Source: Capsicum annuum (Eukaryota > Streptophyta > Magnoliopsida > Solanales > Solanaceae). From it: DNA of 64,000 nt. The stretch spans positions 1 through 64,000 of the forward strand of contig NW_025881461.1 in assembly GCF_002878395.1 (NCBI RefSeq), written 5' to 3'. Shown here in pieces: positions 10,611 to 22,740 of the stretch (position 1 is its first letter; each line of letters begins with the position of its first letter). Below the pieces are notes generated by a model. It was not told the origin of the DNA and searched no databases. It saw nothing but the letters and a program-made list of their open reading frames with translations. The translations under genes and the position numbers were made by a program.

Positions 10611-11600
10611 GGGGTCGTTTGGTAGAGTGTATTAAAAAAAATAGTGCATGCATTAATTAATGTGTACTATTTAGGGGTCATTTCGTTTGAGGTATAAAAA
10701 ATTCAAGGGATAAGTTATCCTGGGATAAAATAAAAGATCACTTAATCCCTTGTTTGGTTTGTGGGATTAATCCAACCCGGGATAACTTATCCCACTACTT
10801 TCCCCTTAGTGATGGGATAACTTATCCCATATACATGGTGGGATAAGTTATTCCGGTTAATCCTGGAATAACTAATCTCGGTATTAGTTATCCCGGGATA
10901 ATAATTTCCCAACCAAATGACCCCTAAGTAACTTATTTGGTACAATTTTTAGCCTATGTACAATTAATGCAAGCATTAGTTATACACTCTATTATGTATT
11001 AAGGTGTATATTAATAATACACACTATTTTTCATGTATTAACAATATACAAAGACTCTAGCACATGCATTAACTTGTTAAATGACAAATGTATCCTCCTT
11101 TTTAACTTTTTTTGCTTTAAGTTGCTACCTCCATTTTTTTGTTGGCTCTGTTTTGTAGCTGCTGCTGATTTGTAGCTGCGCTGCTGCTACCTCTATGAAG
11201 ATCTTCGTCTGGCATGTTCATAAAATTGACCTTTGAACCCACAATAAGTCGTGCAAAAGAAATCAATGAAATGATGCTATGCAATTCAACTATAAAAGAG
11301 ATCCAACTGATTATAATCCCAAAAGCCATGGGTACGTCCTCGAATTTTCTGACAGTGGTTTTGTTGCTACTACTACTATTCTTGAAAGAGAATGTACAAA
11401 GAAAGACATTTTGGTAAACAAACATTTTCTTATAAAAAATATATAAATATATATTATTTTTAATACATTAAACCAAACACTATGTAAGAAATGATGTTTG
11501 TATACCTAATACCAGTATTACTAATACTTGCATTAATAATACAGACATTACTAATACATCTTATTCAACATTATTCTTATGCACTCTACCAAACGACCCC
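10611..11600. mobile_element. terminal-inverted-repeat DNA element (outer), non-autonomous
   Basis: The left end GGGGTCGTTTGGTAGAGTG and the right end, reverse complement GGGGTCGTTTGGTAGAGTGC, are near-perfect inverted repeats of about 19-20 bp. Subterminal sequences rich in AATAC/GTATTA mirror each other. The target duplication is unclear (AAA on the left, TAA on the right), so Tourist/PIF-Harbinger or hAT origin cannot be settled. It is interrupted by a smaller element at 10674-10924. The interior at 11100-11430 is more mixed in base composition and has a 102-codon open frame on the minus strand (11117-11425). That frame is rich in Ser and Gln near its C-terminus, shows no recognised domain, and could be a captured host fragment or chance. 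Confidence 0.7.
10674..10924. mobile_element. Tourist-like MITE nested in the larger TIR element
   Basis: The ends GGGGTCATTTCGTTTGAGG and (reverse complement) GGGGTCATTTGGTTGGGAA are inverted repeats. The inner sequence is built of repeated GGGATAAGTTATCC-like palindromes (10709, 10779, 10815, 10840, 10890). TTA on the left and TAA on the right flank it. These are reverse complements rather than a direct copy, so the exact target site is ambiguous. Length is 251 bp. Confidence 0.75.
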
Positions 11601-11604
11601 TAAA

Positions 11605-11719
11605 AGGTTTTGAACAATGAAATGGATTGGTAGGTGTGATGTATTACTACTAGTTAGAAATTTAGGTTTTGAACAATGAAATGGATTGGTAGGTGTGATG
11701 TATTACTACTAGTTAGAAA
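11605..11719 (+). repeat. 59-bp tandem duplication next to the TIR element
   Basis: AGGTTTTGAACAATGAAATG starts at 11605 and again at 11664. Both copies run identically through TGTATTACTACTAGTTAGAA, so the duplication is recent. It begins five bases after the right end of the TIR element, which suggests formation during repair at an insertion or excision site. Confidence 0.9.
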
Positions 11720-12874
11720 GATGAACTTTTAGGACGACCAAGGGCAAAACAGTCTTTTAACTCATACATTTAGGGGCAAAATGATAATTAACATACTAAT
11801 GTCATAAGCGATGCCCTCTTTACTTCACTACAAGCCCAACATAGTTCGAGTTTCATGCTGCTGTCTCATTCATCTCGAAATTTCCGTCCTGTCAGAGTTA
11901 TTCCATTCAAAATATTGTCGATATAGTTTGAGAGTCATCCTGACGGCTAAGTTCAATATCCAAATTTTCGATTTCTCCATTTTCCTCATCTCAAACTGTT
12001 TATTTTTCAGATTAATAAGTGTTAAAAGAGTTGCAAACAGAATTTAGATGATTGAAATAGGCATGACAAACCCTGAATCAGCGATTACAGCTGTTAATGT
12101 TGTTATCGTATACTTATCTTGATCTTAAGGTATGCTTTTATTATAATTTTTTTCTTGGATTTATATTTGTTACCTTAATTTACTTGCTTGTTTCTATTTT
12201 GTTAAAAAAAATTTCTAATTTCTTTCTGCAATTATAGGTTAGATTTACACTTAATTATTTTCATCTTGATCTTCTAATGGTTTTATCAAATTGTCCATCG
12301 TTCGAGTAATTATTATTTGTATTTCCTTTACAAATATATAAAATTCATCGGAGGCACCGCCGAAAAGTGGTAGGACGGCCCTAAAAAGAGGTAGCACCAC
12401 AACAGCTCCTCGCTTTCATCTTCACCAGCAGTGGAGAGGGGAAATGGAGGTGAAACTAATTTACTGTTCTGATGACTATCAGTTTGATAAAATGGGTTTG
12501 TCTGGGGTGGTGGGTGGTGGGCGGTGAAGATGATTTCAAACTTTTTCTTGAATGTGATGTTGTGTGAGGTGGAAGATAAATAGATACTGATTCAAGGTGT
12601 TATTTGGGTAGAAGGTTAGTAGCTACCAGCATTTTCTGTTGTTATTCATCCATAATATTAGTTGTAATATTGCTCCGGTACTGTCTTGTCCTTCAGTTTC
12701 AATTATAGTTGTTGTTTGTACTTTCTGCAATTTCCTGAACATCTATTTTTTGTCATGCCTTTCTTCGTTCTGGTTTGATATTCTAAGGTCCTATGTGTAA
12801 AGGAACCATACCAATCCATCCTAAACTTGGTGGATACTTAATTTATTTGGACGTCTTTAGACATTTTTTTCTTG
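11720..12874. other. unassigned, possible remnant of genic sequence
   Basis: Less repetitive than its surroundings and with patches of mixed base composition. On the plus strand a 61-codon stop-free stretch lies at 12342-12524 (SSEAPPKSGRTALKRG at its start) and ends in TGA at 12525. I do not recognise it and see no supporting splice or start context. It could be host exon debris or chance. Confidence 0.2.
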
Positions 12875-12990
12875 AGCCAAGGGTTTATTGGAAACAGCCT
12901 CTCTACCGTTGAGGTAGAGGTAAGGTCAACTTACACTCTAACCTCCCCGCACCCCACTTTGTTGTTACGGGGTATGTTGTTGTTTTTGTT
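12875..12990 (+). mobile_element. TS/SolS-type SINE fragment
   Basis: The sequence runs GCCAAGGGTTTATTGGAAAC, AGCCTCTCTACCGTTGAGG, TACACTCTAACCTCCCCGC, then ACCCCACTTTGTTGTTACGG and a GTTGTTTTTGTT tail. This is the 3' two-thirds of the Solanaceae TS SINE consensus. The tRNA-like 5' region is missing or unrecognisable and no clear target duplication was found, so it is an older copy than the one at 3.4 kb. Confidence 0.8.
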
Positions 12991-13629
12991 TATTCAAGAG
13001 CTATTTGGATGAATTCTTTAATCGGGCTTAATTGTTTAGAAGATGAAAACTTTATGTTAGGAGTAAATTGGTGGTTCTTAGTCTAGATTTAATTATAATT
13101 TAGATAATTTTTGAATTTGGACGAATTGTTTAAACTTTCACAAAGAAGGAATAGACCAAAAGAAACTCCATCACCTTGTTGCTAAAGATTCATGGCAATG
13201 GTTGATCTGTTTAACTCTATTTTTTTGATAACCGTGGTGTCCGGGCCATCTTGTGTGCATCTTGACTAATTCCACGGGGTACCTCCCACCTCCCACCAAC
13301 AAGCAACAAGTATCAAGTAACTCTTTCCACTAAGGCTAGAACAAATGGTAACTCTATTTGTTAACAATCTCGAGGATTATGGAAGGAATAGTAATGAAAT
13401 TGAGCTGGACTATGAAGAAGCCAATGCCTACATAATGATATGTGTCTCTTAGTGTATGTTTGTGAGAGTGATAGAGTTAGAGAAAGAGATGATCTTTTCA
13501 TATGCATCTTCTGCCTTCTGAGTTCACCTTTCTGCCCAATTCTGTTGAATCATCGCAAACTATCATATGTTGTTCTTAATTTCCTACATAAGGTCGCACT
13601 ATGTGGTTCAGCTGAGTTCTGAGGGGTTT
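12991..13629. other. unassigned spacer
   Basis: No recognisable gene or element. A 60-codon open frame at 13440-13622 shows no family features. The AT-rich tandem array begins directly after it. Confidence 0.3.
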
Positions 13630-13742
13630 TCCTTGTATATATATATATTGTAGTATATTTTATTTAAAGTAGTAGATATATACTGAATGGTGCATATATA
13701 TATGTATATATCTTCTATAGACGTATATATTTAACGTATACA

Positions 13743-13842
13743 NNNNNNNNNNNNNNNNNNNNNNNNNNNNNNNNNNNNNNNNNNNNNNNNNNNNNNNNNN
13801 NNNNNNNNNNNNNNNNNNNNNNNNNNNNNNNNNNNNNNNNNN
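13743..13842. other. assembly gap (100 N)
   Basis: Exactly 100 N, a conventional placeholder for a gap of unknown size, within the AT-rich tandem array. Confidence 0.99.
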
Positions 13843-14580
13843 ATATCTTCTATAACTGTGTATATTTATTGTATACATGTGTATATGTTTTATAAATTAG
13901 TGTATAACTATATATATATTGTAGTATATATATATTGTAGTATATGTTTTTCTTAATGTAGTACCTATATATTGAATGATGTGTATATTTGTGTATATAT
14001 CTTCTATATATGTGTATATTTAATGTATACATATGTATATGTTTTATAAATTAGTATATAACTATATATATATTGTAGTATATACATATATTGTAGTATA
14101 TGTTTTACTTAAAGTAGTACATATATATTGAATGATGCGTATATTTGTTTATATATCTTCTATAGACGTGTATGTTTAATGTATACATGTATATATGTTG
14201 TATAAATTAGTATATAACTATATATATTGTAGTATATATGTGTATAAATCTTCTATAGACGTATATATTTAATGTATAAATGTGTATATTTTATATAAAT
14301 TAGTATATAACTATATATATATATATTGTAGTATATGTTTTACTTAAAGTAGTACATATATATTGAATGGTGCATATATTTGTGTATATATCTTCTACAG
14401 ACATGTATATTTAATGTATACATGTGTATATGTATATATATATATATATTGTAGTATATACATATATTGTAGTATATGTTTTACTTAAAGTAGTACATAT
14501 ATATTGAATGGTGCATATATTTGTGTATATATTTTTTATAGACGTGTATATTTAACATATACATGTGTATATGTTTTATA

Positions 14581-14680
14581 NNNNNNNNNNNNNNNNNNNN
14601 NNNNNNNNNNNNNNNNNNNNNNNNNNNNNNNNNNNNNNNNNNNNNNNNNNNNNNNNNNNNNNNNNNNNNNNNNNNNNNNN
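14581..14680. other. assembly gap (100 N)
   Basis: A second placeholder of exactly 100 N in the same tandem array, so the true array length is unknown. Confidence 0.99.
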
Positions 14681-15294
14681 TATACATGTATATTTAATGT
14701 ATACATGTGTATATGTTTTATTAATTAGTATATAACTATATATATTGTAGTATATATATATATATATATATATTGTAGTGTATGTTTTACTCAATGTAGT
14801 CCATATATATTGAATGGTGCGTATATTTGTGTATATATCTTCTATAGACGTGTATATTTAATGTATACATGTATATATGTTTTATAAATAAGTATATAAC
14901 TATATATATATTGTACTATATATAGATATATATTGTAGTATATGTTTTATTTAAAGCAGTACATATATATTGAATGGTGCGTATATATCTTCTATAGACG
15001 TATATATTTAACATATACATGTGTATATCTTTTATAAATTGGTATATAACTCTCTCTATATACTTATATATATATATTGTAGTCTATATATGTTGTAGTA
15101 TATGTTTTATTTAAACTAGTACGTATTGTCGTATATATTGAATGTTACGTATATATGTGTAATTGTGTATATGTGTATATATTTTTCAAATTCTAATGTA
15201 GTATATACTATATATATAGTGTATATATATTGTTTAGCGTATTTAAAATGTATATGGGTGCGTATATATAGTGTATATTGGATTTTTTTTTGTT

Positions 15295-15512
15295 TTTGAT
15301 CGGGTTTGACTATTTTTTTAACTGGGTTTGATCGAGTTTAGGTGGGTTAGACCGGGTTGGGTTAAGTGGGTCGGGTCAGAGCTGTTTTTAAAAATTTTAC
15401 TATTTAACCCGGAATCGGCCCGACCCACTTAACCCCAACCCGGCCCACAAATCAATTAATTTTAACGGGCTGGTTCTGGGTTGACCTGGCTCGACCCACT
15501 TAACACCCTTAG
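15295..15512. repeat. GC-rich repeat with a 26-bp stem (GGGTCGGGT-type)
   Basis: CCGGGTTGGGTTAAGTGGGT at 15352 and its reverse complement ending ACTTAACCCCAACCCGG at 15443 form a stem of about 26 pairs with one bulge, around a 39-base AT-rich loop. The word CGACCCACTTAACACCCTTA at 15492-15511 repeats the arm once more at the right edge and resembles a DNA-transposon end. The composition differs sharply from the AT array on the left. Family not assigned. Confidence 0.6.
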
Positions 15513-17540
15513 GTAAGGCTGAATGCATGAGTTCATACGCATGAACAGTAACTGACTGAATGATATGAAATAACTGAGTAAGAGTACATGGATAACTGAA
15601 GTTACTGTAAACACTGATTATGCAATACTATGCATGTACAAATATATACTATGTCTGAGGTTTATATTGAAATTGAGTATTGAGTTCTGATAACTGGGTA
15701 ACTGATATATGAGATTACTGATAACTGAATTTATGATAACTAGTGACTATTTCTGACAATCCTGATTTTGTAGAACTGAACTGAGTTTTATGCTGAGACT
15801 AAAACTGAAAATATGGGAGGTAATCATCTAACCGACATGCCCCTCTCTGAATTGATTGGGGTCCAACCTGTAATCCCAGTTGGAAGGGTGTCAGTACTGT
15901 GCCACGGGTATAGACACTGGCTGTGTGGATCCACTAAAATATCATCCCGAAGGACTAAGGGTCACCCTCTACTGGTAGGTTCCCTAATAAGAACGGTATT
16001 ACCCTCAACTGGCAGGTAAAAACCTTATTAACCCTCAACTGGCAAGTTGATATTTCAATCTACGCTGGCTACGTAGTTCTGGAACACAAGGACTGCTACT
16101 AAGGATCACACCCTCTACTAACAGGTAAGCCCCCCACCCTTGGGTTCGCTCGATGCTGAATCCTGCTCCCAACTGAATGACACTGATTATTTAACTGAAC
16201 TGGACTGGACTGAGTTTCACTGAGTTCTGTAACTGACTGAGTATTACTGTTTGTGACATTACTGAGACTATTTTGTAGCTACTGTAGTTCTAGGTAAACA
16301 ACTTGATTTTGGGGTATTGAATACCCCAGGGCTCGATAGCATTAAAAGTAAAACATGACATGATCTTAAAAGCATAACAATAGTTGCTTGTTAACGATAC
16401 ATTCATTTAGATATTTTGTCAAACACTTGAGAGGCATGAACTTGTACATGAATGGGACCACATGATGACATGTCATGATGTCAATGTCACTACTCAATTT
16501 ACATATGCATTCAATCTAACACTTGGGGAGCATGATTATTTCACATAATAATAAACATATATATAAACATCATAGCTACAACATTCAACTTGTAGATTTA
16601 AGGAGTTAACATGAGAATCACATAATTCATCACACATGCTATCTAAATTTCATAAAACATGTAACTAATCATGGATTTAAACCCAAACAACACCATGAAC
16701 ATGAATACAATATAATTCAAGCATGTAAATCATGAATCAATAAGCTTGTAGTTTTAAAAGGGGTTCTTGGACTCAATGGGTAGAAAGAACCCATGAATGA
16801 ACACCTAACATACCTGAGAAATTTAATTCTTGAAGATTCTTGATGGAGTTCTTGAGATTTGTTCTTGATTTCTTGAGGTCTAGGGTTTTTTATTTGAGAG
16901 AGAATGATTTTTAATTTGGGAAAATTTAAGTGAATAATGACTTAACTAGGTTATTTAGGGGTTAATTAACGTGTTTAAACTGATTAGGGCCATGGGAAAA
17001 GACCAATTTACCCCTGTAAAGAATTAAAATTTTTGTTAGTGGATGCTCGATTTTGTCCTTCACTGCGACGTGGTGAGCCACTGGAATTCGGCTGGAAACT
17101 GCTTAAAAAAGACAATTGTGAAATTGGCTTTTGGCGCGGTGCGGGGGTATCGCTAAGCCTCACTGGAAAATGACAATTGCAAAAATGGACATTGGGCCGA
17201 CGCACCATTATCATGATGGCTCACTGGAAAATGCCATACGGGAACTAAAACTTTAGCGCGACGTGGTGAAATCACGTTATGCCACTGAAAATTGACAATT
17301 GTCATTTGAGTCCTCACCGCGATGTGGTACTTCTCAATTTGTCACACTGTTTTACTAAAAATGCTATAACTTCTCACCCGGGTATCGGATTTAGGCAAAA
17401 TGTATATCTTGGAAAGCTAACTGAATTTCCTACACAATGGCAAGTCTTAAACTAAAAAATTCTGAGTATTTTGAAAATTTTATATAGAAATACTCGTGTA
17501 CTGAGAGCTAAATTGAGCTAGGGAAATACGGGGTATTAGA
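15513..17540 (-). mobile_element. chromovirus LTR, minus strand, 3' end truncated
   Basis: Read on the minus strand the LTR begins at 17540 with a TCTAATACCCCGTATTTCCC end (canonical TGTAATACCCC mutated). It carries the family phrases for GCATCGAGCGAACCCAAGG and GTTCCAGAACTACGTAGCCA. Its plus-strand text ACCGACATGCCCC ... GGGTCCAACCTGTA closely parallels element B's 5' LTR near 59.1-59.3 kb, so it is the same family. Compared with that LTR, it stops in mid-LTR at 15513, about 500 bp short. On the right it abuts a plus-strand chromodomain fragment of another element, so it inserted there or was joined by rearrangement. Confidence 0.75.
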
Positions 17541-17712
17541 GATTCCAGTTCAGATTCTTGACCATCAAATTCATAGGTTTAGAAATAAAGAAGTTGCCCT
17601 AGTAAAGGTTTTGTGGAGAAATCAGTCCATTGAGGGAGCTACTTAGGAAGCAGAAGCCAATATGCGAACCATGTATCCCAATCTCTTCTTTACGAATTTA
17701 GATTCAGATTGA
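17541..17712 (+). pseudogene. chromodomain fragment of a Ty3/gypsy pol
   Basis: In frame this reads IPVQILDHQIHRFRNKEV, then VKVLWRNQSIEGAT, a TAG stop at 17644-17646, EAEANMRTMYPNLFFTNLDS and the terminal TGA. It is the chromodomain that ends Tekay-like pol, homologous to 6760-6930. The in-frame stop replaces the Trp of the usual ATWEAE motif (TGG to TAG). The upstream pol is missing, cut off by the minus-strand LTR. Confidence 0.85.
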
Positions 17713-17939
17713 GGTAATGGTTCTTTAAATTGATTCTCACATATTCTATCTCAGCTATATAACCATCCTCATGTCATAATATGCATTCATGAGTTCAGTT
17801 CAGTCCATGCATCATGTTCTTAGATCCATATTTTTAATTATGATTCAGCTTATAAGTATTTAGTGCATGATCTCAGTCTTTCTAATACTCTAGCTCAACC
17901 AGTTTCATTCAAGGACGAATGATCCAAATGGGGAGATAT
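17713..17939 (+). other. chromovirus 3' spacer with polypurine tract
   Basis: Spacer of the same type as at 6950-7264, with TTCAAGGACGAATGATCC and a purine tract AAATGGGGAGATAT just before the LTR. Confidence 0.75.
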
Positions 17940-20230
17940 TATAATACCCCAAATTTCATGCTCTAGAGCTCATAAGAGATAGGCCACGAAGTTAGCTTTC
18001 CAATGCTTCAAGTCTCATCTAAATTCGATATCATGGTAAAAAGTTGTGGAAGGTTTCCCCTAAGGACCTGGTACACTGCCATGGATACGACTCAGGTAAT
18101 GAGTCGTTACCACTCGTGATGAGTTATCATAAGTGAGTCATAGTCACTCCAGTGAAGGCCCCAAGTTTTATCCCAGTAACCACGACTCTACTCATTAATT
18201 CATAATCAGACTTTCTGAGTTGTTGGAAGGGACTCATAGTCAAAATAGTGTTTAGCCAAAAATCCTTTCCAGTGGTTTCGAGTCCAAAACACAACTCGTA
18301 GTCAGACCTTACAAGTCGTTGTGCGAACCCATGGCCTGACCAGTAAAGAATCCAAGAATCAAGCCTCAGACTACGACTTCATCAAATGACTCATAGTCAG
18401 CCGTAACAAATCATTAGGTGGCAAGTCATAGTCATACCAGAATGTATCCAGAATCTCAAGATGTTGCGACTCAGACCACAACTCATAACCATTCGTAACG
18501 AGTCATGAGGTGAGTCGTAACAACTGGGAACATATTTTCCTACATATTTTCAGGGACTTTTTAGTCTTTTCCCACTCATTTTAAAGCCTAACCTACGACG
18601 TTTAGGCTTTTCAAAGGGGTATAAAAGACCCAAAACCGCCAATTCCATCATTAATCACAATTCCATCCTAAGAAAAGCAAAAGAAAAAACAAAAGAAATG
18701 GTTTCCTTCTTCCTCAAGAGCAAACTAGAGTTCTAAAAAACAAAGATCAAGTTCAAGAAATTCACCTAAGGATTTTACCTCAGGTATGTGGGATATTCAT
18801 TAGTAGGTTCCTTCTACCCATTGAGTCCCAAGAATTTCCTATTTTTATAAGTATAAACCATTTTTCCCTAATTGGTGAAATTTTATGAAGATTACGAATT
18901 CTATAAATTTTGCCTCAATTGTCTTGATTTTAATCCATGAAAATATATCTCCTCTTGATAATGTGTTACCGTATGTTTGATAATGTAAATGCCAAGTTCA
19001 TGGATTGTTATTGAAACACGGGGTGTTATTCATGATTTTTCCCATATCATGAATTATTCAATAATTGTCAAGAGTATTTTGCAATAGACAGTGTTGGTGG
19101 GTTATGAACACCCGATACTTAGGTAGTCATTCATGTTACAAGTTTCCAAGTTACAAGTCATCTAGACCATGTTTATGTTGTTATATTCAGAAAATTTATC
19201 AAGTTAAGCATTTATCAGTTCAATCATGTTAAACTTTTATCAGTATTAATGTCAATTCAGTTGGGACTAATACTTAGCATCGAGTGAACCTAGGGATGAA
19301 GGTTTACCAGCCATCTTAGGGTGATACCTTTAGTAGTAGTCCCTAAGTTCCAGAACTACGTAGCCAACATAGGTTATGAGAGGTCTTCCTGCCAGCTTAG
19401 GGTTGATACTCTTTTAGGGGCACCTTCTAGTTTAGGGTGACTCCTCAGTTCTTCGGAACACCAATTTAGTGGATTTACATAGCCAGTGCAGTACTCGTGG
19501 TAAGGTACTGATACCTTTCCAATTGGGGTTACAGTTTGGACCCCAATTAGCTAGGATGAGGCATAACGGTTAAATGTTAGATCTCACAGTCTCAGTTCAG
19601 TATTGAAATGATATTTAGTATAGGTTTGCATGACCAAGGGTTCAGTTTATCAGTAATTCAGTTATTCAATTTTACAGATTATTTCAGCACATACTTTCTT
19701 GGTTTATATTTGTTTTACATGTTCATGCATTCATGCTCAGTATCCATATATATTTTAGTTAGTCCCTACTCACGTACCAGTACATCAAAGTACTGACCGC
19801 GTACTCTCTTTTATGCTATATTGATTTCACAATATAGGTTTGGACGCCCAGTTCCCCAATCGTACTTAGACAGTTCGTGTGCCACTCAACAGCAGTTGTG
19901 GTGAGTCCTTATCCTTTGAGGACAAGTTATCCATAGTTACTTTCAATATTTCTTTTATTTCAGTCAGACGGAGTTAGTTGGGGTTTTTTCGATCAACTCC
20001 TCATGTTTTAGAGGTTTTCAAATAGTCAGACTTGTTTTCAGTTATTAATAGAAGTTCAAATGGGTTGGGTGTTGTTTCAGTATTATATCTTATCAGAGTT
20101 TTCATCAGTTTAGTTTCCATATATGATTATTCAGTGCATACAATAGATATCAGATCGTGGGTTAGCTTAGAGTCGCTTGTGGCCTTAACCACTGTGTTAC
20201 AATTAGGGGGTAGCTTCAGATCATGGCAAT
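17940..20230 (+). mobile_element. chromovirus 3' LTR, plus strand (~2.3 kb)
   Basis: It begins TATAATACCCCAAATTTC (canonical TG mutated to TA) directly after the polypurine tract. It ends near AGCTTCAGATCATGGCA at about 20228. Shared LTR phrases include GCATCGAGTGAACC and CCAGAACTACGTAGCCAACA. The segment at 18060-18540 is an imperfect repeat series around GACTCATAGTCA and GAGTCGT. A TATA-like GGGGTATAAAAGACC lies at 18616-18630. The exact 3' boundary is uncertain by a few bases because the end is mutated. Its 5' half has been lost. Confidence 0.8.
18619..18627 (+). promoter_or_regulatory. LTR TATA box candidate
   Basis: GTATAAAAG lies about 680 bp into the LTR, comparable to the TATA position in the LTR at 7.3 kb. 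Inferred promoter of the retrotransposon. Confidence 0.45.
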
Positions 20231-20234
20231 AACA

Positions 20235-20576
20235 AACTTAACCTACACCTATTCAGCCCCCATAAGATCGATAGGTACAGATGCCAAACAATCATATTGT
20301 TGATAGGCTACGCATATGAATGAATAGAAGTCATGAAAAACACTAGACAATGCAAGATAAATTAATTACAATATCCAATACAAGTGAATACACCCCCTTC
20401 AGCTAAGTAGCTCGCAAAGGTAGAACTACGACAACTTTCATTCTCCGATAATATGGCTCATCAAATGAAGGGGCCCATAGAGGACTTGAGATATCTATAT
20501 ACACTACCATATTCTAAACCATGACTTCCATAATTCATAACAAATCTACTCTGTCTACTACCAAAGGTAAATATGT
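20235..20576. other. unassigned repetitive flank of the solo LTR
   Basis: No coding sequence. It is the left half of the DNA into which the solo LTR at 20577 inserted, and continues at 22746. Confidence 0.35.
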
Positions 20577-22740
20577 TGTAACACTCCACATTTTTGAGCT
20601 AGAAATTAAATCGTCGTCCCTACGTGTGTAAGCTTTAATTTCATGGTTTATGTTGGATATTTGATTTTACAAGGTTCTACTTTGAATGTGTATAACTTTT
20701 GATACACATAGAATTTTGCAGATGAAGACCCACCAAATTATAGATTATTGAATTAGATTTCCAACGATACCAATTTTTCAAAATTTGATAACCAATCGAA
20801 AAGATACGGCATTTTTCGTGTAAGGCAGTAAGCCAACGCGATCTTGATGCGTCTCATCGACTGTGCCTCGACACGAAACCTGATGCGAATTTAAAACTTT
20901 TTTACGCATTATTTCAGTTTCTAATGGGTCTAGAGGCATTTTGGTCACTTCCCCTCACCCAAAATCCGTCCATAACATATAATTCCAGCCCCAAGAAACA
21001 TCAATTGCCTCTTCTATTCAATTTTCTCTCAAAAAATAAGATCAACCTAAAGTTCCTCCAAGAACAAGAAAGCAAGGAAAAATCAATCCTTAAGTTCAAG
21101 ATTTTCAAGGAACAGATTAAGATTCGAGTTCTACTCTTCAAACCTTGTAATCTAAGGTACGTGGGATTTTTCTAAACTACATGGGCTTGTTGAAAACTAT
21201 TTGAATAAGATTTAAAGTTATAGAAGTCATGAAATTTTAAAGGGGTTTTGGAATTATGTTTACAATCTTGCATTATGAATTACTTAATGATGTTGATTTG
21301 GTCTTGAGGCCTTCCCTTGAAATTGATTTGGTTAAGTATATATGTATGCATATGCTTGAAGCTTTAAATTATAAATTGAGAGCATGTAATGTTGAATCTT
21401 CCCCTCTCTCATTGTGTTACTACATGATTTACAAGTTATGGGTTCTTAAATTTGCATAATTTAAAGAATGAGTCAAGTCTTATTATCTTACATGAATTTT
21501 ATGATGATTGAGAATTGAAGAGAGGGGTATTATTATGATTTAAGTGCTGAGAGTGATAATTGAAGAAATCTTCAGAAATATTTAAGAAATTGACCACACC
21601 TTATTTGAAATTGTTTAAAAGAATGAGAATCTTTGCATAGTTTTAAATTATGTTTTGAAATATGTATTCCCTTATATTACCTGCATGTTTTGGTGATCTG
21701 AACAGTGTTTTAAATGAAAGAATTATGCTTGATATTTTTATGGCTCAGAATTATGACTTGCAAGTCTTAGTATGACGATACCAAATCAAATAAGGCCATG
21801 GTAAAAGTCAAAACAGAATACAAATTTCATTTCAGATTTCAGATTTTGAATTCAGAAAGATGCATGTTTAGAACAGGATAAAAATAAGCACTAAGAGAAT
21901 TAGGTGGTTACCCAAAGTAGGCATGGGTCACTCGATTCATTGCCCGAAATCATAATTTGCTGATACGGGTATATTATTGTTATACACTAGCCTAGTGCCC
22001 TATGGCGTATCAGAATTAGAATCAAAAACTCCAACTCTTGCAGTAAACTTGGGTTGGGGGCTTGGCCACCGAGTCAAGGACGGATCCCATATAGCCCGTG
22101 GGATACTCTCAGAAATGTAGGGTGTACCACCTAGTTCAGAAGTAATACAAAGAATGAAATTGCATTGACAAGATTGTTTTAAGATCATTTGAGATGGCCT
22201 ACGTATTTTGAACTAGTTTATACATAATGTTTTATGACTTGCTCTCACCTATGTTATATATGTATAAATTCATTATTTTGTATTGCTCTGCTTACCAGTA
22301 CATTTGTGTTGATCCACCTATATTTTAGGATTTTGAGACACAGTCCTTGGGTCCCGTTAAGCAGTAGATTGACTTGTCAGAAGTTTGTAGTTGATGAGAC
22401 TCCCTTACTTACGAAGGACTGGTTATGAAACTTTTATTGTTATTTTATTTTGATTCATAGTCCAACTAGGGGCCTTGTCCCAGATTTGTCTCAGGCGTAT
22501 GATGGTCAATGTAGTGTTAAAAATTTCACAGACAGTTGTCACATGTTTAGAATATTCAGAATATCCCTTTTTAAATTAATCAAGTTTATGAGATTGACCA
22601 TGGTTCCGTCATGTATTATTTTTCATGAATTTTCTTATACTAGCTGAATATTGTGCATGATTACCTGATTTAGAAGAGCGCCCGGGCCTTCATAGCTCGA
22701 GATGCTCATTATGGCTAGGGCCCCGGCTCGGGTTGTGACA
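20577..22740 (+). mobile_element. solo LTR of a Ty3/gypsy element with perfect 5-bp target duplication
   Basis: It starts TGTAACACTCCACATTTTTG and ends CCCCGGCTCGGGTTGTGACA, so TG...CA over 2,164 bp. TATGT at 20572-20576 is repeated exactly at 22741-22745. There is no internal region, polypurine tract or primer site on either side. Recombination between the two LTRs of a full element normally leaves exactly this. It differs in both termini from the other chromovirus LTRs here, so it is a separate family. Confidence 0.93.

Larger units (their letters stand above)
13630..15290 (+). repeat. AT-rich tandem array (~140-170 bp units) with two assembly gaps
   Basis: Units contain, in order, ATTGTAGTATATGTTTTACT, TAAAGTAGTACATATATATT, GAATGGTGCATATA, a TATATCTTCTATAGACGTG stretch, TATTTAATGTATACATGTG and TTTTATAAATTAGTATATAA. 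The GAATGGTGC landmark occurs at about 13685, 13974, 14130, 14365, 14506, 14812, 14972 and 15140. Gap-free intervals are 141-168 bp, with one of 235 bp where an extra partial unit is inserted. Copies differ at many sites. It may be a local satellite; I know of no matching named family. Copy number is uncertain because of the gaps. Confidence 0.85.

Noticed and set aside
12342..12527. 61-codon stop-free frame as a host exon
   Set aside because: No recognisable motif, no start or splice context, and a length within chance expectation for the slightly GC-richer patch.
13743..14680. Biological meaning of the N runs
   Set aside because: Both are exactly 100 bases, an assembly convention.
13660..14794. 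Open frames across the AT-rich array
   Set aside because: Their translations are Tyr/Ile/His repeats from TATATA sequence and run through the N gaps.
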